From contig UQLY01000002.1 of NCBI GenBank assembly GCA_900542015.1, forward strand, positions 124,001 to 188,000: a DNA stretch of 64,000 nt, written 5' to 3'. The stretch comes from an uncultured Lachnospiraceae bacterium (GTDB lineage Bacteria; Bacillota; Clostridia; Lachnospirales; Lachnospiraceae). Of the stretch, positions 51,564 to 59,231 are shown in pieces (position 1 is the first letter of the stretch; every line of letters starts with the position of its first letter). A program made the position numbers and the translations under genes. The notes under the pieces are model-generated. The model did not search any database and was not told the origin of the DNA. It saw nothing but the letters and a program-made list of their open reading frames with translations.

Positions 51564-52898
51564 TTATCCAACCGTAATCTTCTCCTGCGGCAGCCTTGAC
51601 GCCGTTTTCTTTGTACCCGACAGCGCCGCGAAAATCAATGTCAGCCCTCCGACCCTTCCAAAGAACATAAGCAGGATCAAAATCAGCCTTGACAAAACGC
51701 CAAGCTGCGGCGTAATCCCAAGCGACAGCCCCACCGTTCCCACCGCCGAGGCGGTTTCAAACAGGCACGCAAGCACAGGCAGCCCTTCCATGATGCTGAT
51801 CAGCAATCCGCCGGAAAAGAACAATACCAGATACATCAATAAAATTGTCGCAGCGTTTTTGACAACACCGCCGTCAATGCGCCGTCCGAAAAAACAGGTG
51901 TCCTCCTTCCGGAAAAAAGTAGAGAGCGTGTTGGCAAACAGTACCGCCACCGTAGTTGTTTTCATGCCGCCCGCCGTCGAGCCGGGACTGCCGCCGATCA
52001 ACATCAGCACTATGACGATCCATTGTCCCGCTTCACTGACGCCTGTCAGATCAACGGTATTAAACCCCGCCGTCCTCGGCGTTACCGCCTGAAAGAGAGA
52101 GCAGAGCAGCCTTTCCCGGGGTTCCATGGCGGTAAATTCAAAAAAGTAAAAATAAATTGCGGGAGCGACGAGCAAAACGGCGGTTGTCAAAAGGATTACC
52201 TTACTCTGCATCCTGTATTTATGCAGGCGGAAGCGGTTTGCCCGGATATCGTCCCATGTGAGAAAGCCGATGCCTCCCACAATAATCAAAAACATTACCG
52301 TCAGATTGACGACCGGCTGCGCCGCATACCCGGTCAGGGAAGAAAACGGGCTTTCCGTCCCCATCAGGTCGAATCCGGCATTGCAAAACGCGGACACCGA
52401 ATGGAACAGCGAAAGCCAGAGCCCTTTCATCCCAAAATCCCGGCAGAATACGGGCGCCATGACCGCAGCTCCCGACAATTCAATCAGCAACGTAACCTTT
52501 ACGATAAAATCGGTCAGCCGGACAATCCCGCCCACCTTTGGCGCCGAAATCGCCTCCTGTATGGTACTGCGCTGCATCAGGGAAATCTTCCTGCCGGATA
52601 TCATGGCGAAGACAGCCGCCACGGTAATAACCCCGATACCGCCGATCTGAATCAGCAATAATATGACAAACTGTCCGAAAGCCGACCAATAAGTCGCGGT
52701 ATCATGCACCACAAGCCCCGTTACACAGACGGCTGAGGTCGATGTAAACAGCGCGTCAAAAAACGGTGTTACGCTTCCTTCCCGGCTGGATAACGGCAGC
52801 ATCAACAAACATGTTCCCAATAAAATCACACCGGAGAATCCAAGAATAATGACCTGAAAAGAGGTTAATTTCTTCCTTCTGTGAACAATAAAGTCCAT
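51564..52898 (-). CDS. trkH: TrkH/KtrB-type potassium uptake channel
   Basis: 444 residues with four selectivity-filter repeats: TSTSAVCVTGL, VSAFCNAGFDL, TPRTAGFNTVDL and ASAVGTVGLSLG, and the intramembrane loop SPGSTAGGMKTTT. The size fits KtrB rather than the longer TrkH. Low-affinity or sodium-linked potassium uptake, complementary to Kdp. It probably has its own promoter at 52937-52965. Confidence 0.93.
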   Translation of the reverse strand: MDFIVHRRKKLTSFQVIILGFSGVILLGTCLLMLPLSSREGSVTPFFDALFTSTSAVCVTGLVVHDTATYWSAFGQFVILLLIQIGGIGVITVAAVFAMISGRKISLMQRSTIQEAISAPKVGGIVRLTDFIVKVTLLIELSGAAVMAPVFCRDFGMKGLWLSLFHSVSAFCNAGFDLMGTESPFSSLTGYAAQPVVNLTVMFLIIVGGIGFLTWDDIRANRFRLHKYRMQSKVILLTTAVLLVAPAIYFYFFEFTAMEPRERLLCSLFQAVTPRTAGFNTVDLTGVSEAGQWIVIVLMLIGGSPGSTAGGMKTTTVAVLFANTLSTFFRKEDTCFFGRRIDGGVVKNAATILLMYLVLFFSGGLLISIMEGLPVLACLFETASAVGTVGLSLGITPQLGVLSRLILILLMFFGRVGGLTLIFAALSGTKKTASRLPQEKITVG

Positions 52899-52936
52899 GC
52901 ACAGCGCTCCTTTACGTCTCTTTATTCCGTCTTTAT

Positions 52937-52965
52937 AGTAAAGCAGACTTTATAAAGAGAGTAAA
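52937..52965 (-). promoter_or_regulatory. Possible promoter of trkH-trkA
   Basis: Minus strand TTTACT (52965-52960), 17-bp spacer, TTTACT (52942-52937); each hexamer matches consensus at 4 of 6. Lies in the 205-bp kdpC-trkH gap. Confidence 0.35.
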
Positions 52966-53031
52966 AGGATCTGTGCGTGTATATTAAGACCGTATAAAGA
53001 TATCTTGCTGCCGCTACCAGGTTCCCGGTGT

Positions 53032-53082
53032 CCGGTCGCCATTGTCCGGTCGCCGGTTGCCGCGGCACGCTCCCCGGTCGCC
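53032..53082 (-). repeat. Short GC-rich direct repeats in the kdpC-trkH gap
   Basis: Minus-strand GGCGACCGG occurs at 53082-53074, 53054-53046 and 53040-53032; the last two lie in tandem 14-nt units GGCGACCGGACA plus two bases. GC-rich against an AT-rich gap. They could be an intergenic mRNA element or a simple slippage repeat. Confidence 0.6.
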
Positions 53083-53103
53083 GCTGCACGGTTTTTCCGT
53101 CCG

Positions 53104-53715
53104 TCAATCGGAAAGGATGCCGTCCAGCATTAAATTCACTTTCAGGACATTGACGGTTTCTTCCCCGAAGATACCTAAGAATCTGCCGTCCGTACATTGA
53201 TCGATGATCTCTCTGACCGCATCTTCCGTCATATTGTTGGCTTTCGCAATTCTTTCCACCTGATATTCAGCCGCCGCAGGCGAAATGTGCGGATCAAGCC
53301 CGCTGCCGGAACAGGTCACAAGATCGACCGGAACCGCCGTCTCATCCATATCGGGATTTGCCGCCCTTAATTTCTCAATACGTTCCGCTACCAGCGCCTC
53401 ATATTCTTCGCTTGCAGGGGATAAATTGGACGGAGCCGCATACATCAGCATATTTCCGTTTTCATCCTGATAAGTGGAAACATCCAAATTCATAATACGT
53501 CCCCACATATGGGCGTCATCGGTATATTGCTGTCCCAACAGTTCGCAGCCGTATTTTTTTCCGTCTATTTCAATAATGCTGCCGTTTGCCTTGTCGGGAA
53601 AGATCAATTGCGCCGCGCCGGTTACAATCCCGGTATATAAAATTCCGCATACCACTGTAAAAATAAGAAAAATCTTAAGCGCCTTCGGCAGCGCCGTTTT
53701 CAACTCTTTCATCAT
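53104..53715 (-). CDS. kdpC: KdpC potassium-transporting ATPase subunit
   Basis: 203 residues: one N-terminal TM helix (about 12-34) then the KdpC periplasmic domain with GQQYTDDAHMWGR, CSGSGLDPHISPAAAEYQVERIAKANNM and GRFLGIFGEETVNVLKVNLMLD, the family hallmarks. Stabilises the KdpA-KdpB complex. GAGGAGGTTAGG precedes the ATG; 11 bp after kdpB. Confidence 0.95.
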   Translation of the reverse strand: MMKELKTALPKALKIFLIFTVVCGILYTGIVTGAAQLIFPDKANGSIIEIDGKKYGCELLGQQYTDDAHMWGRIMNLDVSTYQDENGNMLMYAAPSNLSPASEEYEALVAERIEKLRAANPDMDETAVPVDLVTCSGSGLDPHISPAAAEYQVERIAKANNMTEDAVREIIDQCTDGRFLGIFGEETVNVLKVNLMLDGILSD

Positions 53716-53726
53716 CCTAACCTCCT

Positions 53727-55796
53727 CTATACCAAGCCGGTCATAACCAGCACAAGATCAATCAGCTTTACAAAGATAAAAGGAGCCGCCAGCCCGCCAA
53801 GCCCGTAAATCAACAGATTCCTTGACAACAGTTTTCCTGCGGAAACCTCCCTGTACTTCACTCCCTTTAACGCCAGCGGAATCAATGCAATGATAATCAA
53901 AGCGTTATAAATAATCGCGGAGAGCACCGCGCTTTGGGGAGAGTGCAGCCCCATAATATTGAGTGCTGACAGTCCCGGGTAAAGCCCCATAAACAGCGCC
54001 GGAATAATCGCAAAATATTTCGCTACATCGTTGGCGATAGAAAAGGTTGTCAGACTGCCGCGGGTCATCAAAAGCTGTTTGCCGATACGAACGATCTCAA
54101 TGAGCTTTGTCGGCGAGGAATCCAGATCCACCATATTGCCCGCCTCCTTTGCCGCCTGCGTTCCGCTGTTCATGGCAACAGCCACATCCGCCTGGGCTAA
54201 CGCCGGCGCGTCGTTGGTACCGTCGCCTGTCATTGCCACCAAATGTCCTTTTGCCTGAAAATCACGGATCATGGACAGCTTTCCTTCCGGCGTCGCCTCC
54301 GCCAGAAAATCGTCAACCCCCGCTTCCGCGGCGATCGCCGCTGCCGTTACCGGATTGTCCCCGGTAATCATAATTGTCTTAATGCCCATTTTGCGAAGAT
54401 CCGCAAATTTTTCCTTTACTCCCTTCTTAATAATATCCTTCAGATAAATCACGCCGAGAATCTTGTGATTTTTAGCTACGACTAACGGCGTACCGCCCTT
54501 TTGGGCAATCTCTTTGACGATCCTTTCGCATTCTTCTCCATAGTTTCCGCCCGCCTCTGTGACATAGTCGCGCATGGCGTCCGCCGCGCCCTTACGGATT
54601 TCGTTCCCGTCATAGTCCACGCCGCTCATACGGGTCACAGCCGTAAAGGGGACAAATTTTATGCCCTTATCACCGAGACTGCGCCCTCGAATCCCAAACT
54701 GCTCTTTTGCCAGAACAACAATACTCCTGCCCTCCGGCGTTTCGTCCGCCAGCGAGGAAAGCTGCGCGGCATCGGCAAGCTCTCTGATATCCGCTCCGTC
54801 TACCGGAATAAATGCGCTTGCCTGCCGGTTACCCAAAGTAATCGTACCCGTCTTATCCAGCATCAGAATATCCACATCCCCTGCCGCTTCAATGGCACGC
54901 CCGCTCATGGCAAGGACGTTTGCCTGGTTCAGCCTCGACATTCCTGCGATACCGATAGCGGAAAGCAACGCTCCGATGGTGGTGGGAGCCAGACATACAA
55001 GCAGAGCCACCAGCGTCGTTACGGAAGTCGGATTCGGAATACCTGCCAGCTTTGCCGAGAAAACCGAATACGTATAAAGGGAAACCGTAACCAAAATAAA
55101 GATAATGGACAGCGCCACCAGAAAAATCTGGAGCGCAATCTCATTGGGCGTCTTTTTTCTTGCGGCGCCTTCCACCATAGCAATCATTTTATCCAGAAAG
55201 CTCTCTCCCGCCTCGCTGGTAACTCTGACTATGATGCTGTCGGACAAAACGGTGGTCCCTCCGGTGACGGCGCTGCGGTCCCCGCCCGCTTCCCGGATGA
55301 CAGGGGCGCTTTCTCCGGTAATCGCGCTTTCATCCACAGAAGCCGCGCCTTCTACCACCTCGCCGTCAGCCGGAATCTGTTCTCCGGCTTTTACAATAAC
55401 AAAATCGCCTTTTTTCAGTACTGTGGAAGGAACAACGGTTATATCGTCCTTTTTTTCCACGCAGGGAATCCGGTAAGCGTCCACATCTTTCCTGGAAGCC
55501 CTAAGAGAATCCGCCTGCGCCTTCCCTCTGCCTTCTGCGATTGCCTCGGCAAAGTTGGCAAACAGCACCGTAAACCATAGAATGACTGCTATCGCCAGCG
55601 TATAACCGCCGGGCGCATCCTGAATGCCGAACAGCGATACCAGCCATAGAATACTGGTTAAAATCGCGGAAACAAACACCAGAAACATAACCGGATTTTC
55701 CGCCTGCGTCTTTGGATTCAGTTTGATAAAAGAATCTTTGATCGCCCTGCCGAACATTTTGCGGTCGGCAAAAGAGCTTTTTTGTTTTGTATTCAT
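53727..55796 (-). CDS. kdpB: KdpB ATPase subunit
   Basis: 689 residues, P-type ATPase: TGES at 160-163, PTTIG in the membrane helix near 271-275, phosphorylated Asp314 (DKTGTITLGNRQAS), MTGDGTNDAPALAQADVAVAM. Hydrolyses ATP to drive potassium entry through KdpA. All motifs intact, full family length. Confidence 0.97.
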   Translation of the reverse strand: MNTKQKSSFADRKMFGRAIKDSFIKLNPKTQAENPVMFLVFVSAILTSILWLVSLFGIQDAPGGYTLAIAVILWFTVLFANFAEAIAEGRGKAQADSLRASRKDVDAYRIPCVEKKDDITVVPSTVLKKGDFVIVKAGEQIPADGEVVEGAASVDESAITGESAPVIREAGGDRSAVTGGTTVLSDSIIVRVTSEAGESFLDKMIAMVEGAARKKTPNEIALQIFLVALSIIFILVTVSLYTYSVFSAKLAGIPNPTSVTTLVALLVCLAPTTIGALLSAIGIAGMSRLNQANVLAMSGRAIEAAGDVDILMLDKTGTITLGNRQASAFIPVDGADIRELADAAQLSSLADETPEGRSIVVLAKEQFGIRGRSLGDKGIKFVPFTAVTRMSGVDYDGNEIRKGAADAMRDYVTEAGGNYGEECERIVKEIAQKGGTPLVVAKNHKILGVIYLKDIIKKGVKEKFADLRKMGIKTIMITGDNPVTAAAIAAEAGVDDFLAEATPEGKLSMIRDFQAKGHLVAMTGDGTNDAPALAQADVAVAMNSGTQAAKEAGNMVDLDSSPTKLIEIVRIGKQLLMTRGSLTTFSIANDVAKYFAIIPALFMGLYPGLSALNIMGLHSPQSAVLSAIIYNALIIIALIPLALKGVKYREVSAGKLLSRNLLIYGLGGLAAPFIFVKLIDLVLVMTGLV

Positions 55797-55812
55797 AAAA
55801 TAAACGCCTCCT

Positions 55813-57627
55813 TTATGCGATACTGCCGAAGTACTCGGCTAAGGGTCCAAGCGCCAGCGCGGGGAAAAAGCTGAGCGCGCCGATAAGCAATACAATGAAA
55901 ATCAACAAAAATACAAACATGCCGTTAGTCGTGGACAATGTCCCTGCAGTCGCCGCAATTTTCTTTTTCTGCGCCAGGCTCCCGGCAATGGCAAGCGTGC
56001 CGATGACCGGCAGGAACCGCACAAACAACATGACCAGACCGATAGAAACATTCAGAAATACCGTATTTGCATTAAATCCTGCAAAAGCGGAACCATTATT
56101 GCCTCCTGCGGAGCTGTAAGCATACAACAATTCCGAAAAGCCATGCGCGCCGCCGTTATTCAGACTGTCCAAAACCTCCGGAACCACCGCCGCAATGCCG
56201 CTGCCTGCCAATATACCGATGGGGGTTGCAAGGCATACTAACACCGCCCATTTCATTTCATAGGGCTCAATCTTTTTCCCGAGAAATTCCGGGGTCCTGC
56301 CCACCATCAGACCGGCGATAAATACAGTGAGGATCGCAAACGCCAGCATACCGTAAAGACCGCATCCCGTGCCTCCGAAAACGACTTCTCCAAGCTGCAT
56401 CAACAGCATGGTTACCATACCGCCAAGAGGGGTATAGCTGTCGTGCATGGAGTTGACGGACCCGTTGGACGCCGCCGTCGTAAACGCCGCCCATGTGGAA
56501 GACGACGCAATACCGAATCTGGTTTCTTTTCCTTCCATATTTCCGCCTGCCTGATTTACCATGGAAATATCAACTTTTCCGTCCTGAGACAACTGCGGCG
56601 TAGCCGAATGTTCATTAACTGCAATGCAGCCAAGCGCCAGCACCAGGCACAAAAACATAGCCGCAAAAATCGCCGCTCCCTGCTTTTTATTTTTTACCGC
56701 CGCCCCGAAGGTAAAGCATAATGCCGCCGGGATCAGCAAAATAGAAAGCATTTCAATAAGGTTTGTAAACGCATTGGGATTTTCCAGCGGATGCGCCGAG
56801 TTGACGCCCATAAAACCGCCGCCGTTGGTTCCCGACTGTTTAATCGCCACCTGGCTTGCCGCGGGACCCATGGGAACAAACTGCTCCGTAATAATTTTTG
56901 CATCAGGAACAATGCTGCCGTCCACCGTGACCGTTCCGGTCTGTTCATCGACAACCGCACCCTCCAAAATTTCTCCTTCTTCACTGACCGCTATAGGTTC
57001 TACCAAAGATACCTTCTCCGCGCCTTTCAGGTTTTGGATAACGCCGCCGCCCACAAGCAATAAGGCAATTACCAGATTGAGCGGAAGCAGAATATGAATG
57101 ACAATACGGGTCATATCCACCCAGAAGCTTCCAAGACCTGTCTGCTTTACCTTTACAAAACCGCGGATCAGCGCAAACAAAACGGCAATACCGGTAGCCG
57201 CCGAAACAAAGTTCTGAACGGTAAGCCCCAGAGCCTGCGTCAGATAGCTCAACGTGGATTCTCCGGAATACGCCTGCCAATTGGTATTGGTCACAAAACT
57301 GGCGGAAGTATTAAAGGCAAGATCCCATTTTACGCCGGACAGTCCCTGGGGATTTCCCGGGAGCACGCCCTGTAAAAGCTGAAGCAAAAATAAAAACACC
57401 AAACCGATACCGCTAAACGTCAATACGCTTACCGCGTATTTTTTCCAGGACATCTGTTCCGCCCTGTCCACCTTCATGATCTTATAAATCAAATTCTCGC
57501 AGGGCGTCAATATTTTTGATAAACATGTTTTTTCGCCATTCATGACCTTTTTCATATAGGCGCCCAGGGGAATCGCCAGTAAAACCAGGATTCCAAGATA
57601 GAAAACATACTGTACCAAAGCCGTCAT
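55813..57627 (-). CDS. kdpA: KdpA potassium-binding/translocating subunit
   Basis: 604 residues, ten or more TM helices. Family selectivity segments NTNWQAYSGESTLSYLTQ, QSGTNGGGFMGVNSAHPLENPNAFTN, MHDSYTPLGG and YAYSSAGGNNGSAFAGFNAN. An extra acidic, valine-rich loop near 215-250 (VAVSEEGEILEGAVVDEQTG) is longer than in enterobacterial KdpA. The ATG overlaps the kdpF stop (ATGA). Confidence 0.97.
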   Translation of the reverse strand: MTALVQYVFYLGILVLLAIPLGAYMKKVMNGEKTCLSKILTPCENLIYKIMKVDRAEQMSWKKYAVSVLTFSGIGLVFLFLLQLLQGVLPGNPQGLSGVKWDLAFNTSASFVTNTNWQAYSGESTLSYLTQALGLTVQNFVSAATGIAVLFALIRGFVKVKQTGLGSFWVDMTRIVIHILLPLNLVIALLLVGGGVIQNLKGAEKVSLVEPIAVSEEGEILEGAVVDEQTGTVTVDGSIVPDAKIITEQFVPMGPAASQVAIKQSGTNGGGFMGVNSAHPLENPNAFTNLIEMLSILLIPAALCFTFGAAVKNKKQGAAIFAAMFLCLVLALGCIAVNEHSATPQLSQDGKVDISMVNQAGGNMEGKETRFGIASSSTWAAFTTAASNGSVNSMHDSYTPLGGMVTMLLMQLGEVVFGGTGCGLYGMLAFAILTVFIAGLMVGRTPEFLGKKIEPYEMKWAVLVCLATPIGILAGSGIAAVVPEVLDSLNNGGAHGFSELLYAYSSAGGNNGSAFAGFNANTVFLNVSIGLVMLFVRFLPVIGTLAIAGSLAQKKKIAATAGTLSTTNGMFVFLLIFIVLLIGALSFFPALALGPLAEYFGSIA

Positions 57628-57716
57628 GCCTGCTCATCTCCCTTCATTAAAATGTATACATACCACAACAGCATCGCCGCCGCGCATATGCCAAGTACTG
57701 CGATAATAATTTGCAT
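57624..57716 (-). CDS. kdpF: KdpF small accessory subunit
   Basis: 30-residue peptide with one TM helix (QIIIAVLGICAAAMLLWYVYILMKG split over the membrane). It starts at 57716 with AGGAGG 8 nt ahead and ends in an ATGA overlap with kdpA. Length, position and the single hydrophobic helix match KdpF, which stabilises the Kdp complex. Found by translating the gap. Confidence 0.9.
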   Translation of the reverse strand: MQIIIAVLGICAAAMLLWYVYILMKGDEQA

Positions 57717-57808
57717 AATTCTCTTCCTCCTTTGCTGGAAATATGATAATTCCTTTCCTCTAAAAGTGACGTTAAACATTTTCAGGCAGTCTTAAAAGGA
57801 TATAAAGA

Positions 57809-58000
57809 TTAGAGCCAGCCAAAAATCCAGGATATCGGAAAAGCGATGATAATCGTACTGATACATACGCAAACCAGCACAAAGACCGGCATTCCAACAA
57901 AGACGGAAAGGAAACCGAGAAACGGATGCTTCCAAAAAAACCGCTCTGCTTTAAGATCAAATTCATATTCAAATTTACGGATTGATTTTGAGATCCTCAT
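57809..58000 (-). CDS. Small membrane protein at the head of the kdp operon
   Basis: 63 residues: basic N-terminus (MRISKSIRKFEYEF), KAERFFWKHP, then one or two hydrophobic helices to the C-terminus (FLSVFVGMPVFVLVCVCISTIIIAF). GAAAGGAT lies immediately before the ATG. Same strand as kdpF, 92 bp ahead of it, and the only plausible frame in this gap. I do not recognise it; it may be an accessory membrane peptide of the Kdp or cell-envelope system. A plus-strand frame across the same bases looks like a shadow. Confidence 0.6.
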   Translation of the reverse strand: MRISKSIRKFEYEFDLKAERFFWKHPFLGFLSVFVGMPVFVLVCVCISTIIIAFPISWIFGWL

Positions 58001-58021
58001 ATCCTTTCACTTCCTTTTTTC

Positions 58022-58047
58022 TTTGTGTTTTCAGCATACAACACAAA
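58022..58047. promoter_or_regulatory. Hairpin in the leader of the kdp operon
   Basis: TTTGTGTT and its complement AACACAAA flank a 10-nt loop, in AT-rich sequence 22 bp ahead of the small membrane gene. It may mark an operator or an mRNA stem. No sigma-A promoter is clear in 58001-58130, and no c-di-AMP riboswitch core is seen. Confidence 0.4.
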
Positions 58048-58130
58048 AAATTAAAAAAGAAAAAGGATATGGGAGTTGGAATTAAGATGTTGTAAAAACA
58101 GAATGATGAAAAATGTTAATTACTCTTTTG

Positions 58131-59231
58131 TCATTTCGGCATTTTTTTCCTTCTCCTACCAAACAAAAGCAGGTCCAGCACCCATATCTTCTTAATCATA
58201 AAGATACAAAGCGCCGTCAGGACGCTCATGACGATAAAAGCGGCGATGACCCAGCCGACCGCTTCGGGGGTATACACCTGCAGATTTTTATCGCCGATTC
58301 CCAGAAGCCTTGCAAAACGAAAGTGCAGCACATAGATTTCCAGCGTATACTGCCCGATAAAGGACAAGCCTTTTTTGAGCTTCCCGGCGGCAAAGTGATA
58401 AACGCCGTAAAAGCAGAAAAAGCTCCCCAGAAAGGACGCCGCCATCTGTGCGGTCAGCGTACCGGCATCCGAAGCGACCACCATATCAAAGGCGGCAACC
58501 AGATACACAAAGGCGGCTCCCGCCAAGATCCAGATCACGACCGCAGAGACTTTTCCGATCCGGTCCGCTGCGGCGGCACCCATCCTTTTTTGTGCGGCGC
58601 CTTTCAGCCATCGCAGGGCGGACGGCATATATAGCGCCCACAGGTAACCGACCACATAAAAGGGCAGATACTTTACCGTCAGGCTTGGGCTTAAAAACAG
58701 ATTCCCACTCCTCGCCTGCACGACAAAGCCAAGATAACAAATTCCGACAACCATACAGAATACAAGAAAGCGCAGGGCTCCTTTTTTGAGCCTCTTCCCC
58801 TTCCACCAATAGGCAAACCAATCCGCCAGATAGGAGGCGACGGTCGTTACCAGCGTAATGATCCACAGAGTCATCAAAAACCAAAGTCCACGGTCCAATG
58901 CAAAGAGCTGTAATTTCAATTCCTTAACCGGGTCAGTCAGATGAGTCAGAAAAAGCCACGCAAAAAAAGGCGTCAGATAGGACACGGTACGCCGCCCAAA
59001 CTGCATAAGGCGTTCCTTCCCATCCGGCTTCCTTGTCAATGAAAGCGGCTTCCTTCCGGTCACAAATCCGCTGACCGTCATAAACAGCGGCATCTGTACC
59101 GCCGCAATAGCGTCATAAAAATAAGGATCGGCTAATCCGTTTAACACGATGCAATGTCCCAACATCACGATCAATATGGCAAATCCTTTTACGGCGTCCA
59201 ACGCCTCATCCCGCTTCTTTAACCGGTCCAA
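58131..59231 (-). CDS. Acyltransferase-3 family membrane protein (TTG start)
   Basis: 366 residues, about ten TM helices. N-terminus ALDAVKGFAILIVMLGHCIV with the family histidine and MPLFMTVSGFVTGRK; late TLEIYVLHFRFARLL. The start is TTG at 59231 directly after the upstream stop, with GGAGG 8 nt ahead. Last gene of the rfbD-linked operon. Likely O-acetylates a rhamnose-containing polymer. Confidence 0.86.
   Translation of the reverse strand: MDRLKKRDEALDAVKGFAILIVMLGHCIVLNGLADPYFYDAIAAVQMPLFMTVSGFVTGRKPLSLTRKPDGKERLMQFGRRTVSYLTPFFAWLFLTHLTDPVKELKLQLFALDRGLWFLMTLWIITLVTTVASYLADWFAYWWKGKRLKKGALRFLVFCMVVGICYLGFVVQARSGNLFLSPSLTVKYLPFYVVGYLWALYMPSALRWLKGAAQKRMGAAAADRIGKVSAVVIWILAGAAFVYLVAAFDMVVASDAGTLTAQMAASFLGSFFCFYGVYHFAAGKLKKGLSFIGQYTLEIYVLHFRFARLLGIGDKNLQVYTPEAVGWVIAAFIVMSVLTALCIFMIKKIWVLDLLLFGRRRKKMPK

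Noticed and set aside
52922..53197. 91-codon minus-strand frame overlapping the end of kdpC and the gap
   Set aside because: It covers the repeat region and the kdpC coding end in another frame, without a ribosome site; the translation is Arg/Gly-rich and unlike a real protein.
54501..55580. 359-codon plus-strand frame opposite kdpB
   Set aside because: KdpB is certain on the other strand; this frame is low-complexity-like and lacks a ribosome site.
58001..58130. Possible c-di-AMP (ydaO-type) riboswitch before the kdp operon
   Set aside because: Such switches often precede potassium genes, but the gap is only 130 bp and lacks the conserved GC-rich cores; only a simple hairpin is present.
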